This document shows positions 11,501 through 26,500 of a stretch of DNA of 64,000 nucleotides, piece by piece. Within the stretch, counting starts at the first letter, position 1, and the number at the start of each line of letters is the position of its first letter. Position numbers and translations under genes: made by a program. Source of the stretch: Coleophora flavipennella (taxonomy: Eukaryota; Arthropoda; Insecta; Lepidoptera; Coleophoridae); contig OX369275.1 of the NCBI GenBank assembly GCA_947284805.1, positions 12,963,001 to 13,027,000 of the forward strand, written 5' to 3'. The notes under the pieces are model-generated. The model made no database searches. It had not been told where the DNA came from and was given only the letters and a program-made list of their open reading frames with translations.

Positions 11501-14500
11501 ACCCAGAGTATAAAAATGATATGAGAACTTTAGAGACTTCAGATTCATTTGTTTACAGACCATGTAACACAATATAGAGGCAATATATGTAGAAATTCGC
11601 GAAAAAAATGGTTCTTTCTTTAGTACTTCCGGTCGTATTAAGTTAAAAACATGTGGAGAATATTCCCATGAATCAAGTATAAAATTCTTACTTAACGGTC
11701 ATTAGACTTTTAATAAATAAAATTAATAAAAAAAATAACAGTAAGTGGTTAATACCAATTATCTAAATCTAGTAAAACTATTCATGTTGACCTACTTTTT
11801 TTGTATGACAAACATAATTTCAAATAAATTAATAACTGTGGATACATTAATGATGAAATCTCTCAATGAATACGTGAAATAATAATACAGCTACAATCGA
11901 CAGTCCTTTCCAAAGAATTATCAGTTGCCTGTCAGTTGTCAAAGTCTTAAATCAATCACTTGTAATCCGCAGACCAAATTCATAGTCTATTGAGAAATCA
12001 AATTGAGCTGGAGGGAAATTTAAACTAGCAGTGCAGCTGTGATATTTTTGTTCCTTTAAAAGTACCTTAGTTCATAATATCATAATCACTACACACACTA
12101 AATTAATGTCCAGTCGTAACATAGTAAAAACGTAATCCCTTTAAAAGCTCTGTTGGTCTTAGGAGGATAAAGAAGATACTTCTAGATCCTACTAGACGTC
12201 GCTAGTATCTTCATAAAAAAACACGTTTCTTGTTTCTTTCTTCCCCCTCTATTTTTTTTGTTTTCACTATTTGTTGTTATAGCAGCAATGAAAATATACT
12301 TTCTTTGTAAATTTCGACTGTCTACCTATTATAGTTCATGAAGTACAGCCCGCTTACAGACAGACGGACGGAAAGAGGGGGCTCAGTAATAGGGTCTCAT
12401 TGGTCAGCCTTTGAGTGAACGGAAACCTAAAAGCCTTTCAAAACCTCATGTGTTTTAACCGCCTCCGTAGCTCAGAGGCAAAGTTCACTGGCTTTACACA
12501 GGAGGTCGCGGGTTCGATTCCCGGCGGGTCAATTGTAAGACTCGGTTTGGTTGGTGGTAGGGCATTTTCTAAGCCCGCCTGGCTAGCTACCACCATCTTA
12601 TCTAAGTCTTGCCGCCAAATATCAATGTTGATATCATTGGTGTGTTCCGGCATGAAGATAAGATAGCCAGTTCCCCATTGCGTTGGGGAATCTTGGTAAG
12701 CCCGCTTCCATCTTCGGCAACATCGTCACTTACCACCAGGTGAGATGTTGTCAAGGACTTACCAATTGTGAATAAGAATAAGAAAAAAACATTCTCAATT
12801 TCAGGTTTCATCAGATTCCTCGAAGGATACTACATAATTCTTGTAACAAAGAGAACAAAAATAGCCATGATCGGTTCACATTCCATTTACAAAATTGAAG
12901 ACACGGCCATGATATACATTCCCAATGACACCAGTAAACCCCTGCATCCTGACGAGCAACGGTACTGCAAGATGTTTATGGCACTGGACTTGTCTACTAA
13001 CTTCTACTACAGCTATAGTTATGACATAACTCATACGTTGCAAATGAATATTGCTCCTCCAAGGAAACTGGCACCAGCTTTGTTCCCCAAGCCTGTGACA
13101 GCTGCGGTGTACCATTCTGATCTGAGGAAATCTGTAACTCAGGAACAGGAAGAACTAAAGTGCACATGTGCAGGGTACGACGATGACGAAGATATATTTG
13201 AGACTTGGAAACAGCAGCTGCAACATAGGAAGGAGAAATCTGGGTAAATTAAACTTTACTTACAAACAGTAGTGTAAATATAGCGGTTCTGGCTCAGAGG
13301 GATGAGGGATACCAATCACAGAGCAGTATTTGTATGACGTCAGAGGCGGCGTCCAATCACAGAGCAGCATTTGTGTGACGTCACGCGGTGGGCGGTAACA
13401 TGTCAGCTGTCAAAAGTGTTAGGTTTATTCCCGCTAGATGGCGCCTGCTCCACAAATTTATAGTTTTAATTTTTTTTAAAGTCGTGGTTCCACAGCTAGC
13501 CACATTTAATTTTGAACTCTACTTCAATCAATGATGACTAGGCGACTTATAAACAAAAATACATCGTTTTCAGAGAAAACAACCAAACCCTAGAGTTTGG
13601 TGTAAGAACTGTTCCTGAATGGAGGTTCGTATGGAACAGCCACCTCCTATCAGCCGTCCACTCCCATTTACACCCTGACTGGATACTCTACATCATTCAC
13701 GGATTTATAGAACAGAGCAATTTGAACATATTTGGAAGGCCCATATACTTGACATTGATAGCCAGGAGAAGCAACAGATACGCTGGGACGAGGTTCCTGA
13801 AGAGAGGAGCCAACTTACATGGGGACGTGGCCAATGAAGTGGAAACGGAGCAAATAGTACATGACTCGATGGTGTCTTCATTTACAGCCGGGAGGTTAGT
13901 AACAATGTGAATTAACTTGCAGGTAACTTTTTTCAGAATTGACATTTGATTTTTTATGAACTCCAAACATTCTCAGAATAAAAACACTTTTTTTTTGGGT
14001 TCCATTCACCCAAAGGGTAAGCAACGGGACTCTATTGCTTTCTGTCAATTTCATGACTGCAATAGGTAGGCACTTGAAATTTTGACAGTGTGTATTTCTG
14101 TTGCTGCTCTAACAAATGATAAAATTATTAAAAAAAGTGGGCTCCCATACAAGAAAAGTGATATTTTTGAAATGTGAAGAAACAAGCGATATCTAGTAGG
14201 ATCTAGTAGTATCTTCTATATAGTTGATTTATGAAGATGTTTTGGTACGGAACCCTCAGTGCGCTAGTCCGACTCGGACTTGACCTGTTTAGTTTTTTTA
14301 AATCATTAGGTACTTATTTATCTAAATAGTTAAAATTTTCTCCGTTCGTGGTTATAAGCTTTATAGTGCCGAAGCTCAGCCTTAGGTTAAGTCAAGAACG
14401 GATTCAAAACCCAAAAGTACATATAAAGGGACCCTATTACGAAGCCTACACTGACCGAAAGTTGTTGTGTTTGCTCTATTGTAAAAAATAATAATACATA

Positions 14501-17500
14501 AAAGCATTAAACTTTAAAAACCGGCCAAGTATTTATTGTGTAAGAATTTAAGTTTACAGAGATAAGATGACACTACACAAAATTTCCGTTAAATTGTACC
14601 TAATCAGATGTACACAACTTTTATAAATCAAAAGTAGCTAACATAGTCATGAAATAGCATAGCATAGAAATAAATTACTTATTATCATAATTTTAATAAA
14701 GTAGTACAAAACAATACCTTTACTTAGTAGTTTAGATTCAAATAGAAAGATGACTGTATGTATATTCGTACCTACTACCTATCCTCACATGATCGATCGA
14801 TCACCCCCGCAAAATATAGATGCGAAAAATATGGCGGAACAAATGAACGCTGCCGCACCTTGTGCTACTAAAGAAATCCTATCAAAAACATTTTTATGTA
14901 AAAATTCGTCAGGTCTTGTGACTCTCCTGTAAAAATATATGAGATCTAAGGTGGAGCCAAGTTTGGCAGTAATTTTTAAATCAATATTAAGCAAATTGCA
15001 CCATGGTTCTCTTTTAAACATACTGAGTAAATAATAAAATATATTTTTCTGACTTAGCAATCATGAAGGATATTCTAGTCATCTACCTCAAGTACATGTA
15101 AAAAAAGGTTCAAGAGTGCTTAAAAAAACATGACGATGATGTATCCATGTCAGCTGGAAATAATTTACATACAATCAAATACATTTCGTGATTACCAAGT
15201 CAGAAAACCTAATTAAGAGCTCGAAAATGCGTTGAGTTGCGAAAAGAGTGTAGTACGGCCGTACATATCTGCTCGACTTGGCGGTTAGCACTACCGTGCC
15301 CCCTAATGTGCATGATTACCGGGAGGTATCTCCAAGTCGAAATTAGGTTAGGGCAAGTTCCATACTCCCATACAAACTGTCTACCCTTATTTCACCCCAT
15401 AGGGGTGGATATTTGCTGTTTTCTCCCAATTATCTACCTCAATGCAAAATTTCAACTTTCTAAGTCACCTGGAAGTCGTCTATGTTTTTGATGATCAATG
15501 TGTCAGTGAGTGACGAAAGATCGAAACTTCGTTAAACGGTATTTAAAAACCGTTAAAAGTAGAAACTTGTAATTTGGAATATACGCTTTCTATATAACAT
15601 AAAAAATGCAATATAAAATTCAGGCAGTTTCTTCAGTCCTAACAGAGATGTTAAGCTTGAGCTGCAATGCGTTGAGTTGCCCCGAGAAAAGGGTGTACGG
15701 CCGTGCTTGCCTGCTTGATTTGGCGGGGGGCACTGCCGCTGCCGTTTCCCCTGATTACATCAAATCAAAAATATAATAAATTCCAGTGCGTGGCAATCCA
15801 AATTAGCATCTTGTCATCCATATTGCATTAAGTAAAAATTAAAATACTTTTTTGATTTAAATACTCATCAATCAAATAAATTCTGTTCTCTTTTAAACAT
15901 ACAAATTTGTTTAATTTACATGGAGGGCACACCTTGTTGGTCTTCTTGAATAATTTAAGTAATTATTATTGAACAATAACAACGGGTATACCCAATAAAA
16001 GTTATTAATATTATGCATATTATAGTACATTCTACATATAGAAGATTCATTTTTGCCCAATCTACTCATCATATCAGCCGCAAGACGTTCACTGCTGGAC
16101 AAAGGCCCCCCCCAAGGATTTCAACAAGTACCGGTTCTGGCTGCCCGCTTACAGCGGTTTTCCGCGACCTTCCCCAGGTCGTCGTTCCACCGTGTGGGAG
16201 GCCTACGCTACGTCTTCCGGTGCGCGGTCACCACTTGAGAACTTTGAACTACCCCAACGGCCTTCTGTTCTACTTATTATTTATTTATTACAGTTAAAAA
16301 TAAGTGTACATACAATTTAGATACATATTAGTTCTAGATGTAAAACCTGGGGATTTTAAAAATTGGGGATAACAATATGTAAGTGTTTTCAATAGGGATG
16401 ACGACAGCATCAGATATAAATTATGAACTCTTGATCACTAAATTTGCCCTCTTACTTAAAATTCGGAAAACTTTACTCGTTTGGTTTTCCATCAAGTCTT
16501 CGATTTTTAATTCACCAAAATCACAAAATGAGTACGTAAATGTTGCTTCAAAACTAAGACGTCACTCTTAGGTTTTTCAAACATTTTTAGAACTAAATGT
16601 CGTTTTGACACACGATAAAAAGTAAATCAGATGACTAGCCAACTATTGTAACCAGTTTTTTCAACGTTTTCGGAGCATAGTTTATAAAAAATACTGACGG
16701 TTTGTTTGTTTACAGATTCAGCTCATTTGTACAAATGAGGGGTTCCATTCCCAGCTACTGGTCACAGGATGTGTCGAAAATGGTGCCCAAACCACAAATC
16801 TCAATCGATCTCAGTGATCCCTTCGCAGAGATTCCCAGTAAGCATCTGAATAACTTGATGAGGCGATACGGGTCACCCATAATGTTCCTCAATCTAGTCA
16901 AAAAGAGAGAGAAGAAAAAACACGAGTCTTTGCTGACGGATGTGATAAGTACTGCTGTGAAATATCTCAACCAATTCCTACCGCCTGAGTTCGGGATTCA
17001 GTACATTCACCTGGACATGGCTAGGATGAATAAGGGAACTGATGCCAAAGTTCTTGATAAGTAAGTGTTTGCTTTCTGTTTCTTTGTAGCGCGGTGCGCT
17101 GTTATTCGTTCGTTTTTCATCCGACCTTTTCATTCCATTTATTTCTTTTCCTATAATTACTAAATTAAATAAAGGAATCCTCTCTTAAATAAGACCCATT
17201 TTGGGTAGGTTATATTTGTGCATTTTCTGTGATTTCTAGTTTAAATTTCAGTGTATAACGTTTTCTAATTCTTATGTTCTTTTGTAGGTCTTATATTTCA
17301 TCTTTAATTCACATAATAAATTAAATTGTACGCACGCATCCTCATTTCAAACCTACGCCCACTACATACTCGTACCTACCTAAGTCGTGCTACATCTTTC
17401 AACTGATTTTCACGTTTAGATTCATTGGCGTCTATTGCTTCTGCACCGCCTGCTATAACGTTATGTCGATATGCGCGTCAGACAGCGCTAATGTTGCCAA

Positions 17501-20500
17501 AACGAGTTTTTGAGTTATTTATCGTGCTAAAATCACATACTTAAGTGTCAAAAAAAACCGCTACCTGGGTTATCGCCTAATGTCCAATGAAGTACTGACA
17601 TTAATGTCGTTAGTAAATTAGTCCGCTAAAGGTTGGCCACATCTACTTAGTGCAACCCAGTTACCCCTGAAGTTATGTTTTTTTTATAATATCATGTGCT
17701 TTGTGTTAGAATACGAATATTTTATTGATTTAAATATATTGTTAGTTATTTCAAAGATAATTTGTAGGTATGATTTATACTGCAATTATCATAAATCGGA
17801 AGAGCATGGCCGCAAACTACACGTGGCAGGCGCTAATGTCACTGCAAAGAAGCCAGGTGGGGCCGCCCGCGAACGGGGATATAAATAACAGCCCATAGCC
17901 GCCGCCGCCACTTGAGGATTGGCCATACGGACAGTGAACCTACCTGCGTACGGAGTCACCCAACTTTTTCGCCAACTACCCTCACTATTTTTATAGTGCG
18001 GGTAGTCGCGCCCGCGTACTTCGCGCGGAGGGGATCGCCACCTAAGTCGCAGCTGAGGGGCCGGGACTGCCTGGACATCCGGAACCCTGAGTTTTCCTCA
18101 AAAGTCTACTCAGGGCGAAGGTTGATCGGGTATGTAACGCCCCTCTTGACTCGCGCACCCCGTATCCCCGCCCGCTGCCCGCGAGTCGCAGTTGCACATG
18201 GCTCCGCCAACGTGCAAGAAGCCTCAGCCGCGCCGCCGCAAGATGCCGCGCCACCAAAGCGAGTCGGCCTCCGAGCTCGACTCGGACGACGACGCCGTTA
18301 CCCAAGAAGCCCCGGCGGAGGACCCCGCCTCCAAGGAGAGTGCGAACGCGCGCCCACCGAAGCCCCTCTCGCCCAGGTCGACGTTGGACGTCGCACGTAT
18401 GTGCCGATCACGGATCGGGTCGGAGGAGCTCCTGAGGGCGATGGCGACGCACCTCATGGAGCGCGAGCGCCACCTTGTGGAGACCCCCGCCGAGCCACCG
18501 CCGTTCGCCGAGACAACATTTTCCGCCACCTACCTCCATGCAGCGTGCTCAGAACTGCAGCACATGCCGCTGGACCTGGAGGCCTGCACTGCAGTCGTCC
18601 AAGACACAGTGCCAGGCTTCCAAATGAGGCCCGCCAGACGATTAAGAAGCCCCGGAGATGAAAACTCACCCGAGCAGCTGGCGAAGCGCCGCTGCGGGGA
18701 GTTTGGAGACCCCATGCCGCCGTGGTCGCAGCGCGACCCGCGCATGCAGTCCCGTCAGCTGCCACCCACACCGGCCCCGAGGCGCTCCATCACCCCTACC
18801 GACGCCGTGCCAGCTGCTCGGCCCACATATGCGGACCGAGCCAGGACGCCGCCCCTCCCGGCCCCACCCACCGCTGCCGCCGCGCCACTCAGCGCCGCCG
18901 CACCGCCGCGCGCCACCGCGCCGCCGCGCGCCCCTGCGCCGCCGCGCGCCCCCGCGCCCGCTGCCACGACCCCGCGCGCCCCCGCGCCCGCTGCCGCGCC
19001 CCCGCGTGCCCCCGCGCTCGCTGCCGCGCCCCCGCGCGCCCCCGCGCCCGCCGCCGCGCCCCCCGCCGCGCCCCCTGCCGCGCCCCCCGCCGCGGCCCTC
19101 GCCGCGCCCTCGTACGCGAGCGCCGCTGCGACCACCGCGCAGCCCCCGCCTGCCGCGCCCGCAGCTGCAGCCGCGGAAGCCAAGAAGCCGAGGCTCCCCC
19201 CGCTGGTAGTGGAGACCTTCCCAAACTGGAAGATTCATCTGCGCCAGCTGAAGGAGACGCTCGGCCGCGCACCAAACGCCCGCCCCTACGGGCAAGGCCT
19301 CCGTTTTTCGCCCGAGGACGAGGACGAGTTCCGGGTGATCCAAAGATACCTGAGTGAACTGGAAGCCACCGAAAACCTAGTTTGGTTTTCATACTCCCTG
19401 CCCACCGAGCGCAATGTGAAGGTGGCGGTGAGGGGACTCCCGGCCGACACGGACCCGCAGGACATCGTGGAGGAGCTGTCCGCCCACGGGTTCGAGCCAA
19501 CTTACGCCCGCCACATCAACGGTCGCAAGGGCAGACCGGGATGCATCTTCTTCGTCGAACTGCGGCCCACTCCAAACACCATCCCGGCGATCTATGGCAT
19601 CCAGGAGCTCCTGTGCATCCCTGGCATCACAGTGGAAGCATGGCGCTCCAAGAAAGGACCCTCCCAGTGCCACAGGTGCCAGGGCTTCAGGCACTCGAGC
19701 CATAACTGCCACCGCCCACCTGCGTGCGTCCGCTGCGGAGAAGCGCACTTTGCCGGCGAATGCCCTCGCCCCCGGGAAGACCTGCCCACGTGCGCCAACT
19801 GCAACGGCCCTCACCCAGCCAACCACCGCTCCTGCCCGACATTTCGGCGAGAGGCGAGGAACAAGAGAGCGGGCACCCTCGCCTTCACCACCGCAACAGA
19901 TCCCGCCAACACAGACCCCCCCACTGCGAGGAAAAGGAAGACCAGGCGCAGCAAAAAGCACAAGAGAGGCGACCAACCTCCTGCCGCGGCCCCTCCAGCT
20001 GCCTCCGCAGCAACTGCAGCCACTGCAGCCACCGCAGCCCCTACCACAAGCTCAGGGAAACCCGCAGCCCGAAAGAGTGCAGCAGAGGCCCCTAAGTCCA
20101 AGCCGGACATGCTGGATGCAGCCGCCGCCCGACTGTTCAAGCAACTCGAGGAGCCGCTCCTGCAACTCCTCAGTCAACACCTCGGCCAAGCCAATTAGAC
20201 TCCTCCTCTGGAACGCGCAGGGGGACGACCAACCGGCCCAACCGAAACCACAGGACAGGAGAGCACTACTACGGGAGCTCGCCGACCGACACCAACGCCA
20301 GGACGCACCGCAGGAGGCATCAGATGTGCAGCTAGCAGGGAGCGACAGAACAGGGCCTAGGCCCACCACAGTTGCCGGCTCGTAGTTGCGAGCCGCGGAA
20401 GATCCCTCCGGCAGGGGACATGGTCCCGAACCGGATTCCTCGGTCGCCGTGAGGCGACAAGAGAAGACCCGAGCGCCGCCACTTTCTCTTCGGAGGTCGA

Positions 20501-23500
20501 CGTATTCGGACGTCAGTGCGCTGCGTGTTAATTTTGTATTGCTCAGTACAAATAAGTGTGCATAGTGCGTGATTATTGCTATTTATGAATCGCTGCTAAA
20601 TTAAAGTTATTCGTTAAAATTATATTGTGAACAATTTGGAACGTACTTCTTGTTATATTTAATAAATCCTCTTCTGATTGATATCTATCTTCTGACTTGG
20701 AAAAAGAAATTATTGGGCGTTATAACGGCCAGTATTGGAATCTGACTTAATAACCGCGTTAATTATAAGCGTTAACGCAGATTCGACTACCAGACGTTTG
20801 TATCACCTTATTTTATTTTTTTTCATTTTTCAAGTCGGGAGAGGGAAAAAAACAGGAGTAAGTGGGTTAAGACGCAGGTGGAGTAGTAGTACCACAGACA
20901 CTGGGCCGCCTGGGATAAGGCTAAGGAAACGCAGGCTGCCCAGGGCCTGCGTGACCCTCTTGAAACACCCCGAACACTTCATGCAACGGCCGAGAAATGA
21001 CATTTTTATCAAGCTTTTATTAGTTTTACCTGTATGTTTGTAACTGACCACTCGATTTTGACCCACTTTAAACGGACAGATTTAATTCAAACTTTGTACA
21101 TTTATCAAGAATCAGTGACAATAAAATAATTTCATAAGTTTATCTCATCATCCTGATCAGAATCGCCAGGATTAAATGCATCTCAAACTAAAAATTTAAA
21201 AATAAATATATTTAAAAAACGAAAAAAACACGCTTTTAAAATTTTTGTGCTATTTTTTTCGTATATCGAGCAACCCACGCTTTATTCACAATAATACTAG
21301 TATTTTTCGTTCATTATTGTTTTCAGCTTATATTAAGAATTATTTTTCACTTTTTAGTTTCATGTGCTTTAAAAGCGTGTTTTTTAGTTTTTTTAAACTA
21401 TATTTTTAAAATCAAGTAACGGAACAAACGAAATCACGGCGAAATCGTATACGTTCCAGAACCAAACTAGCACCAATCTGTATCGATCTAGGTGACGGAA
21501 GGGTGAGGTCGGAATCTAGAGAGCGGCTGGGAGTGGCCATACTGTATAATAGTACTAATAGTCATAATAGTAATTTGTTGGTAAAGGATAATGCATTTAC
21601 AAGTTAAGAAATAATTGTAAGTATAAAATTAGATTACTATACATTTGAGTAGGTACATCACACATAGCAAAAAAAAATTAAATTAAATTTAAAACATTTT
21701 TCTTTCAAGAAAAGAAACAAAAATAATTATAAACAGTTATTTATAATTTATAAATTCCTTTAAGTTGTAGGCCGCGGGTCCCATTATATGCGTCAGTTTG
21801 GCAGATTTTTCTGGTGCGTGGGGGACACGGGTGATTTTCTCCTTATCACGCAGGTTGTAATTGTGGCTGTCACCACTTTTGGTGTACTTACTCATATTTT
21901 CTCTCACATATTGCGCTGTTTGCAGAATTATGAGTGACGGCAGCGTTAGTATACGCAGCAACTGGAAATATGGTCGTGCCGGGGTGTCGCGAGGCACCCG
22001 CACTATGGCTCGTACAGCTCTTTTCTGCATCTTAAAGGCGCGTAACCAGCAACAGTACTGCAACAGCGCGTGCGCCGTCGCGAAGTAGCATGAGCGTACC
22101 ATCTCTGGCGGCAGAGTGGCTAGAGGCGCCAAAGCGCGAAGCTCGCACGACCCAGTCTCTCGCATAGATGGTCGATTTGGTGCTCCCACGTCAGCCCAAG
22201 ATCCAGCCGAAAGCCCAAGAATACTGTGGTCTTCACCTGTTCTAAGTAGATGCTTTCGACCATAATAGATAAGGATCTATAATGCCTGCCCGATAGGTTA
22301 AAGTGGACGTAATGAGTTTTTCCCAAGTTCCATATGAGCCCATTTCTCTTGAACCACAGTGACATTTGCTGGGCGGATCTGTTAAGCCTGACCTCCAGCT
22401 GGTCAATTGTCGGCGCGCATACCACTCCGGCAACATCGTCAGCATACATCAGTATATGCGCATCGTGAACCGCCACGGGCAGGTCATTCATCAACAAGGA
22501 GAACATGATGTTGGAGATGGATGAACCTTGAGCTACTCCCATCGCGACCGGCACTGAGCCAGACAACGCTTTACCCTTATCGCCGACCACAATCTGGGTT
22601 CTATTATGTCGGTGAGGATGTCCAATGCCACCCCGTCTATTCCGTAGTATCGCATCTTGGTAGCTATAAGTTTGTGATCGGCGACATCAAAGGCTTTCGA
22701 CAGATCACAGAACAGGATAGCTACTCGTGCTGTTAGTACGTGATTGAGCACTTCGCGCGCCAGTGATGTCGTCGACCTACCCGCACGGTAAGCGAATTGT
22801 TTCTCTGTCAGAGATATTGTCGCTGAGATAGCAAGTAAGGCGTTCGCTCAAGCCGTACTCGAAGACCTTCGCAGTACACGGGATAATGGAGACGGGTCTA
22901 TAGTTAGTCACTTCCTCCCTCTTCCCCTTACCCTTGTAAACGGGTGCCACTCTAACGCTCTTAAATGCTACTGGATAGATCCCCTGCCGTAGAGAGCGAT
23001 TAAATAATTCGGCAAAGACTGGGGCTATCGGAATGGCCCCCAAGTTTAGAAGATCTACTGAGATGTTGTATATATATTTAGTAGTTTTCTTTGCCACTCC
23101 TTTGGTAATGATACGATACACCTCTGGGGGCGTGAAGGGGCGTAAAAGCAGCGAGCATAGGCAGGGGGCTACCGCAGCAGCGAGCGTACTCAGCGCGGCC
23201 TGAATGTCGGCAGCAGGGGCAACACACGCAGCTGCGGCGCCAATAAAATGCTTATTGACGTTGGTCAACAAGTTCCTTCTTCGAACTAAATATCGAACCA
23301 TCAGGTTTTCTAAGAACGTCTGTGTAGTCCATCATGCTGCCAGTAGACTTTCCCGTCTCAGCGTTTACAACCTGCCATAATGGCTTTGGTCTTATTACGT
23401 GACGTATTTATTATATTTGTATAGAACTTCGATCGTTCTCGGTATAACAAGTCATCGTATTGTTTACTTAGCCCATCGATGATATTGCATAAGTCCGGCT

Positions 23501-26500
23501 GCGTTGGGAATTTACTCACTACACTATATATTTCCTGAATTAAATCTTTTAACCCCAATATTTCATCTGTGACCCACGATGTTTTTTTCTTAATGTTGAT
23601 CCGCCTAATTCCCTATTAGACATCTATTTTATTCATAATGGTATGAATAACAGAGTCTGCTAATACATTCGCGTCCACGCAACGCAGGCACACTAATATA
23701 CCGGGTGTAACAAAATTAAACTAAACATTTGCTATGACTGCTGGAATCGCAATAAAAAAAATACCTATACAAATTTTTGCATTTTTTGGTCCATATCTGA
23801 GAATTTACTATGGGTAAAAAAAAGTTAAAGTTAAAGTTGTTGTTGAAAGTATGTCATCATGTAGAACCCCCTGTCCATGTACATTTTTTACATACTGTAC
23901 ATACTTTCTTTATCCAATCCATTTTTTTATCTTGCTAGTGGCTTATCTGGCTGAACCCGCAGGAACGACGTGTCGATACGTGCGGAGCCAGGTCAGCTGC
24001 ACGAGACCCCCGCATTTTCAGGTTGAACCCGCCTTGTGCCTAACAGAGACCCCATGCTGGGTTCTCATTTTGAAGTTTTCCTTCTCCTTCTCCTTCTCCT
24101 TGGTTGCAGGCCAATGCTTACGAGGCCCATGACCATATTTTGGACCATGTTTAGATTAGATACACCTATCTTTTTAAAAGGTGTTATTTAACTTGCAGTG
24201 TTTGTATGTATTTATGTAAGTTGTCCGCTTCAAAACTTGCAACTAAAATTTGACCCACTTCCCGGTTTCCGATTGAGCCGAAATTTTGTTTAGTTTGGAT
24301 CACAATGCATGGTTAGCTAAGCGTACTCCCAAAGATGGCGGACCAGTTAGGTATTTTTATGCACCCTCATGATATGGGTATTAAATGAAAGAATTTTCTG
24401 AGAATACGAAATAATTAAAATTGTTTTCAATTAAAAGCTTGTACTTAGGCAGTAAAAGTTTTTAGAATATATTTAATTTGGTGTAATTTGAAGTTTTGCC
24501 TCGGTGTGGGAAGTAAGGTATGGTTTGTTTACCTTCCCGTGATATCACCGCGAATTACCTTCCCCCAGCTGTGGGGACGTGATAGGTTGAAAATGATCAT
24601 TTAGAGTGACTTACATAAGCCTTAGAGGCATATTATGTAAGTCCACTATTATTAAAAAAAAACAACTAAATGCTCCACAGGTTTGACGAACACGCTTTTC
24701 TTTGAAGTCTCCGACCGACGACGTACCACGGTATTATCGCCTCAAAGTCGCCTCACCACAGAATCAAAACAATCAAATCAAATATGGTTTATTGTACAAT
24801 AAATAAAATAAAATAGAGAATAGTACAGAATATAGAGTAGTAAAAATTTTAATTGCACAATTTAGGCGGCCTTATTGCTTACAGCAATTTCTTTCAGGCA
24901 ACCCAGAGATTGGATACATCTAAATAAAAGTAAGGGTTGTGCAAAGCAAACATAAGGAATAAAATTAAAAAAGGAAAATTATTTAATAATTTAATTATTT
25001 CTTTGTACCTTCTCCGCAGGCTGTCAGCCATAGCCCGCACAGTAGTGCGTCGAACGGGTATATTCGTGAACTGCGAGCCGCGCACGGGCACCACGGACGG
25101 CGCAGGGGGCGGGAGCGAGGCGGGGGGCGCGCCGGGCCACCAGGCTGGGCGACTGCAGACCGGCCTGGCGCGCGTCAACTGCGTCGACTGCCTCGACAGG
25201 ACTAACACGGCGCAGTTCGCGATTGGCAAGTGCGTGCTTGCGCATCAGGTATGTGCTACCAATGAGATCCTATATCTTATCTATTTTATTTATATGTAAG
25301 AACACATACACTCACATTGAAAGCATGTAGCTTAAAATATCATATAAGTAGACCTGGAGGTTCCTTAATTAAGTACATAAGATAGTAAGTATTTGAGCAC
25401 AATAATTTGTTAAAGTTGTTATGTAATGTAATATGTCAACACATTTTTGAAATACTTATGACATGAAAATACAATTCTTAGATTAACTTTTAATAGTTAA
25501 AGTTTAAACTTTCTGAAAGTTAAATTTTTGAAACGTTGTATTGAATTACAAAAAGGGTCTATGTCTTGAAATAGATTATTATATAATTTTGGAACTCTTC
25601 TAAGAAAGCTGTGTTGAATATAATTTGTACGGGCAAAGCTGACATGGAAAAGCTCACGCGGCAATTTTAAATAGAATCTTTTTCTAGTAAATTAGGACAC
25701 TTTATTAAATTTATAAATATTTATAAGTATATCTTACAATGGAACAGCAATGTCTTTTTATGGCTCGACAGACAAGTGAAGTCAAGTAACAGATTCAAAG
25801 ACGTAGCTAATAAAACTTTGGCTGGGGATATTTTTAGACTTTTCATACAAAACATGTTTTTTTTTTGAAGAACTATAAAAAAAAAACTGATGACATGTGT
25901 AGGCTAGAAACTTTCGAGATGAGCAAGTTCTCTCAGTTCTTATAAATTATTTTAGTTTTTTAAGTGGTTTTTGTAAAAACGCGCGGAAAAACTAAATTAG
26001 TAATTTAATTAAAATGTAAATGTAAAAATAGTTCCCAAGGGATCTAAGGAAAAGTCATTTCCACGCTCCCTAGGGTGTCACTGTTCTTGGTCCCTTAATA
26101 TTGGAGATTTGTAGTGTTTCGTGAAAAAAATTGGCGAGCTAGTTTGTAGATACACGGACGGCGCAGGGCGGGGGGCGCGCAAATAAAACGCCTTTAGTTT
26201 TCTTTTGTTCCAATTTATCCTGTCCGATAAAGATTTTGAGCTGTACTGCACTGAAATACATACTACAATCCGTAATAAATCACAGGGTGTCACTGTTCTT
26301 GGTCCCTTAATATTAAAGATTTGGAGAGAGTTTCGTGAAAAAAATTGGCGTTGACCTAATTGTATCCATGTTTTGTTTGAACACCTGTAATAACGGCAAA
26401 AATAAAACCAAATTTCAAATTACATCATTGTTATTTCAGTAACTTAACGTGCTGTAACTCTTTTATGTTACAGCTATATGCTTTAGGCTTAATCGGAGAA

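Larger units (their letters stand above)
17850..20690 (+). mobile_element. ORF1-only LINE derivative (HAL1-like)
   Basis: A GC-rich island inside AT-rich FIG4 intron 5. It has a GC-rich leader (from about 17850, edge uncertain), an intact 667-residue gag-like ORF1 (18198-20198), the first few codons of an endonuclease-type ORF2, and then immediately a 3' region ending in AT-rich DNA with TTTAATAAATCC near 20657. The endonuclease and reverse transcriptase that should follow are missing, so this is an internal-deletion derivative that kept ORF1. The family resembles Jockey-clade elements by its ORF1. Confidence 0.75.

Noticed and set aside
12461..12535. Possible tRNA gene with A and B boxes
   Set aside because: The acceptor ends do not pair well, and the sequence continues into the SINE B body shared by other copies, so it is a SINE head.
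15226..15745. Pair of direct repeats as LTRs of a small retroelement
   Set aside because: Too diverged, no TG..CA ends, no primer-binding site or coding sequence between them.
18658..19500. Several long overlapping frames on both strands
   Set aside because: They are by-products of the GC-rich, repetitive ORF1 sequence. Only the 18198 frame carries zinc knuckles and an RRM-like region.
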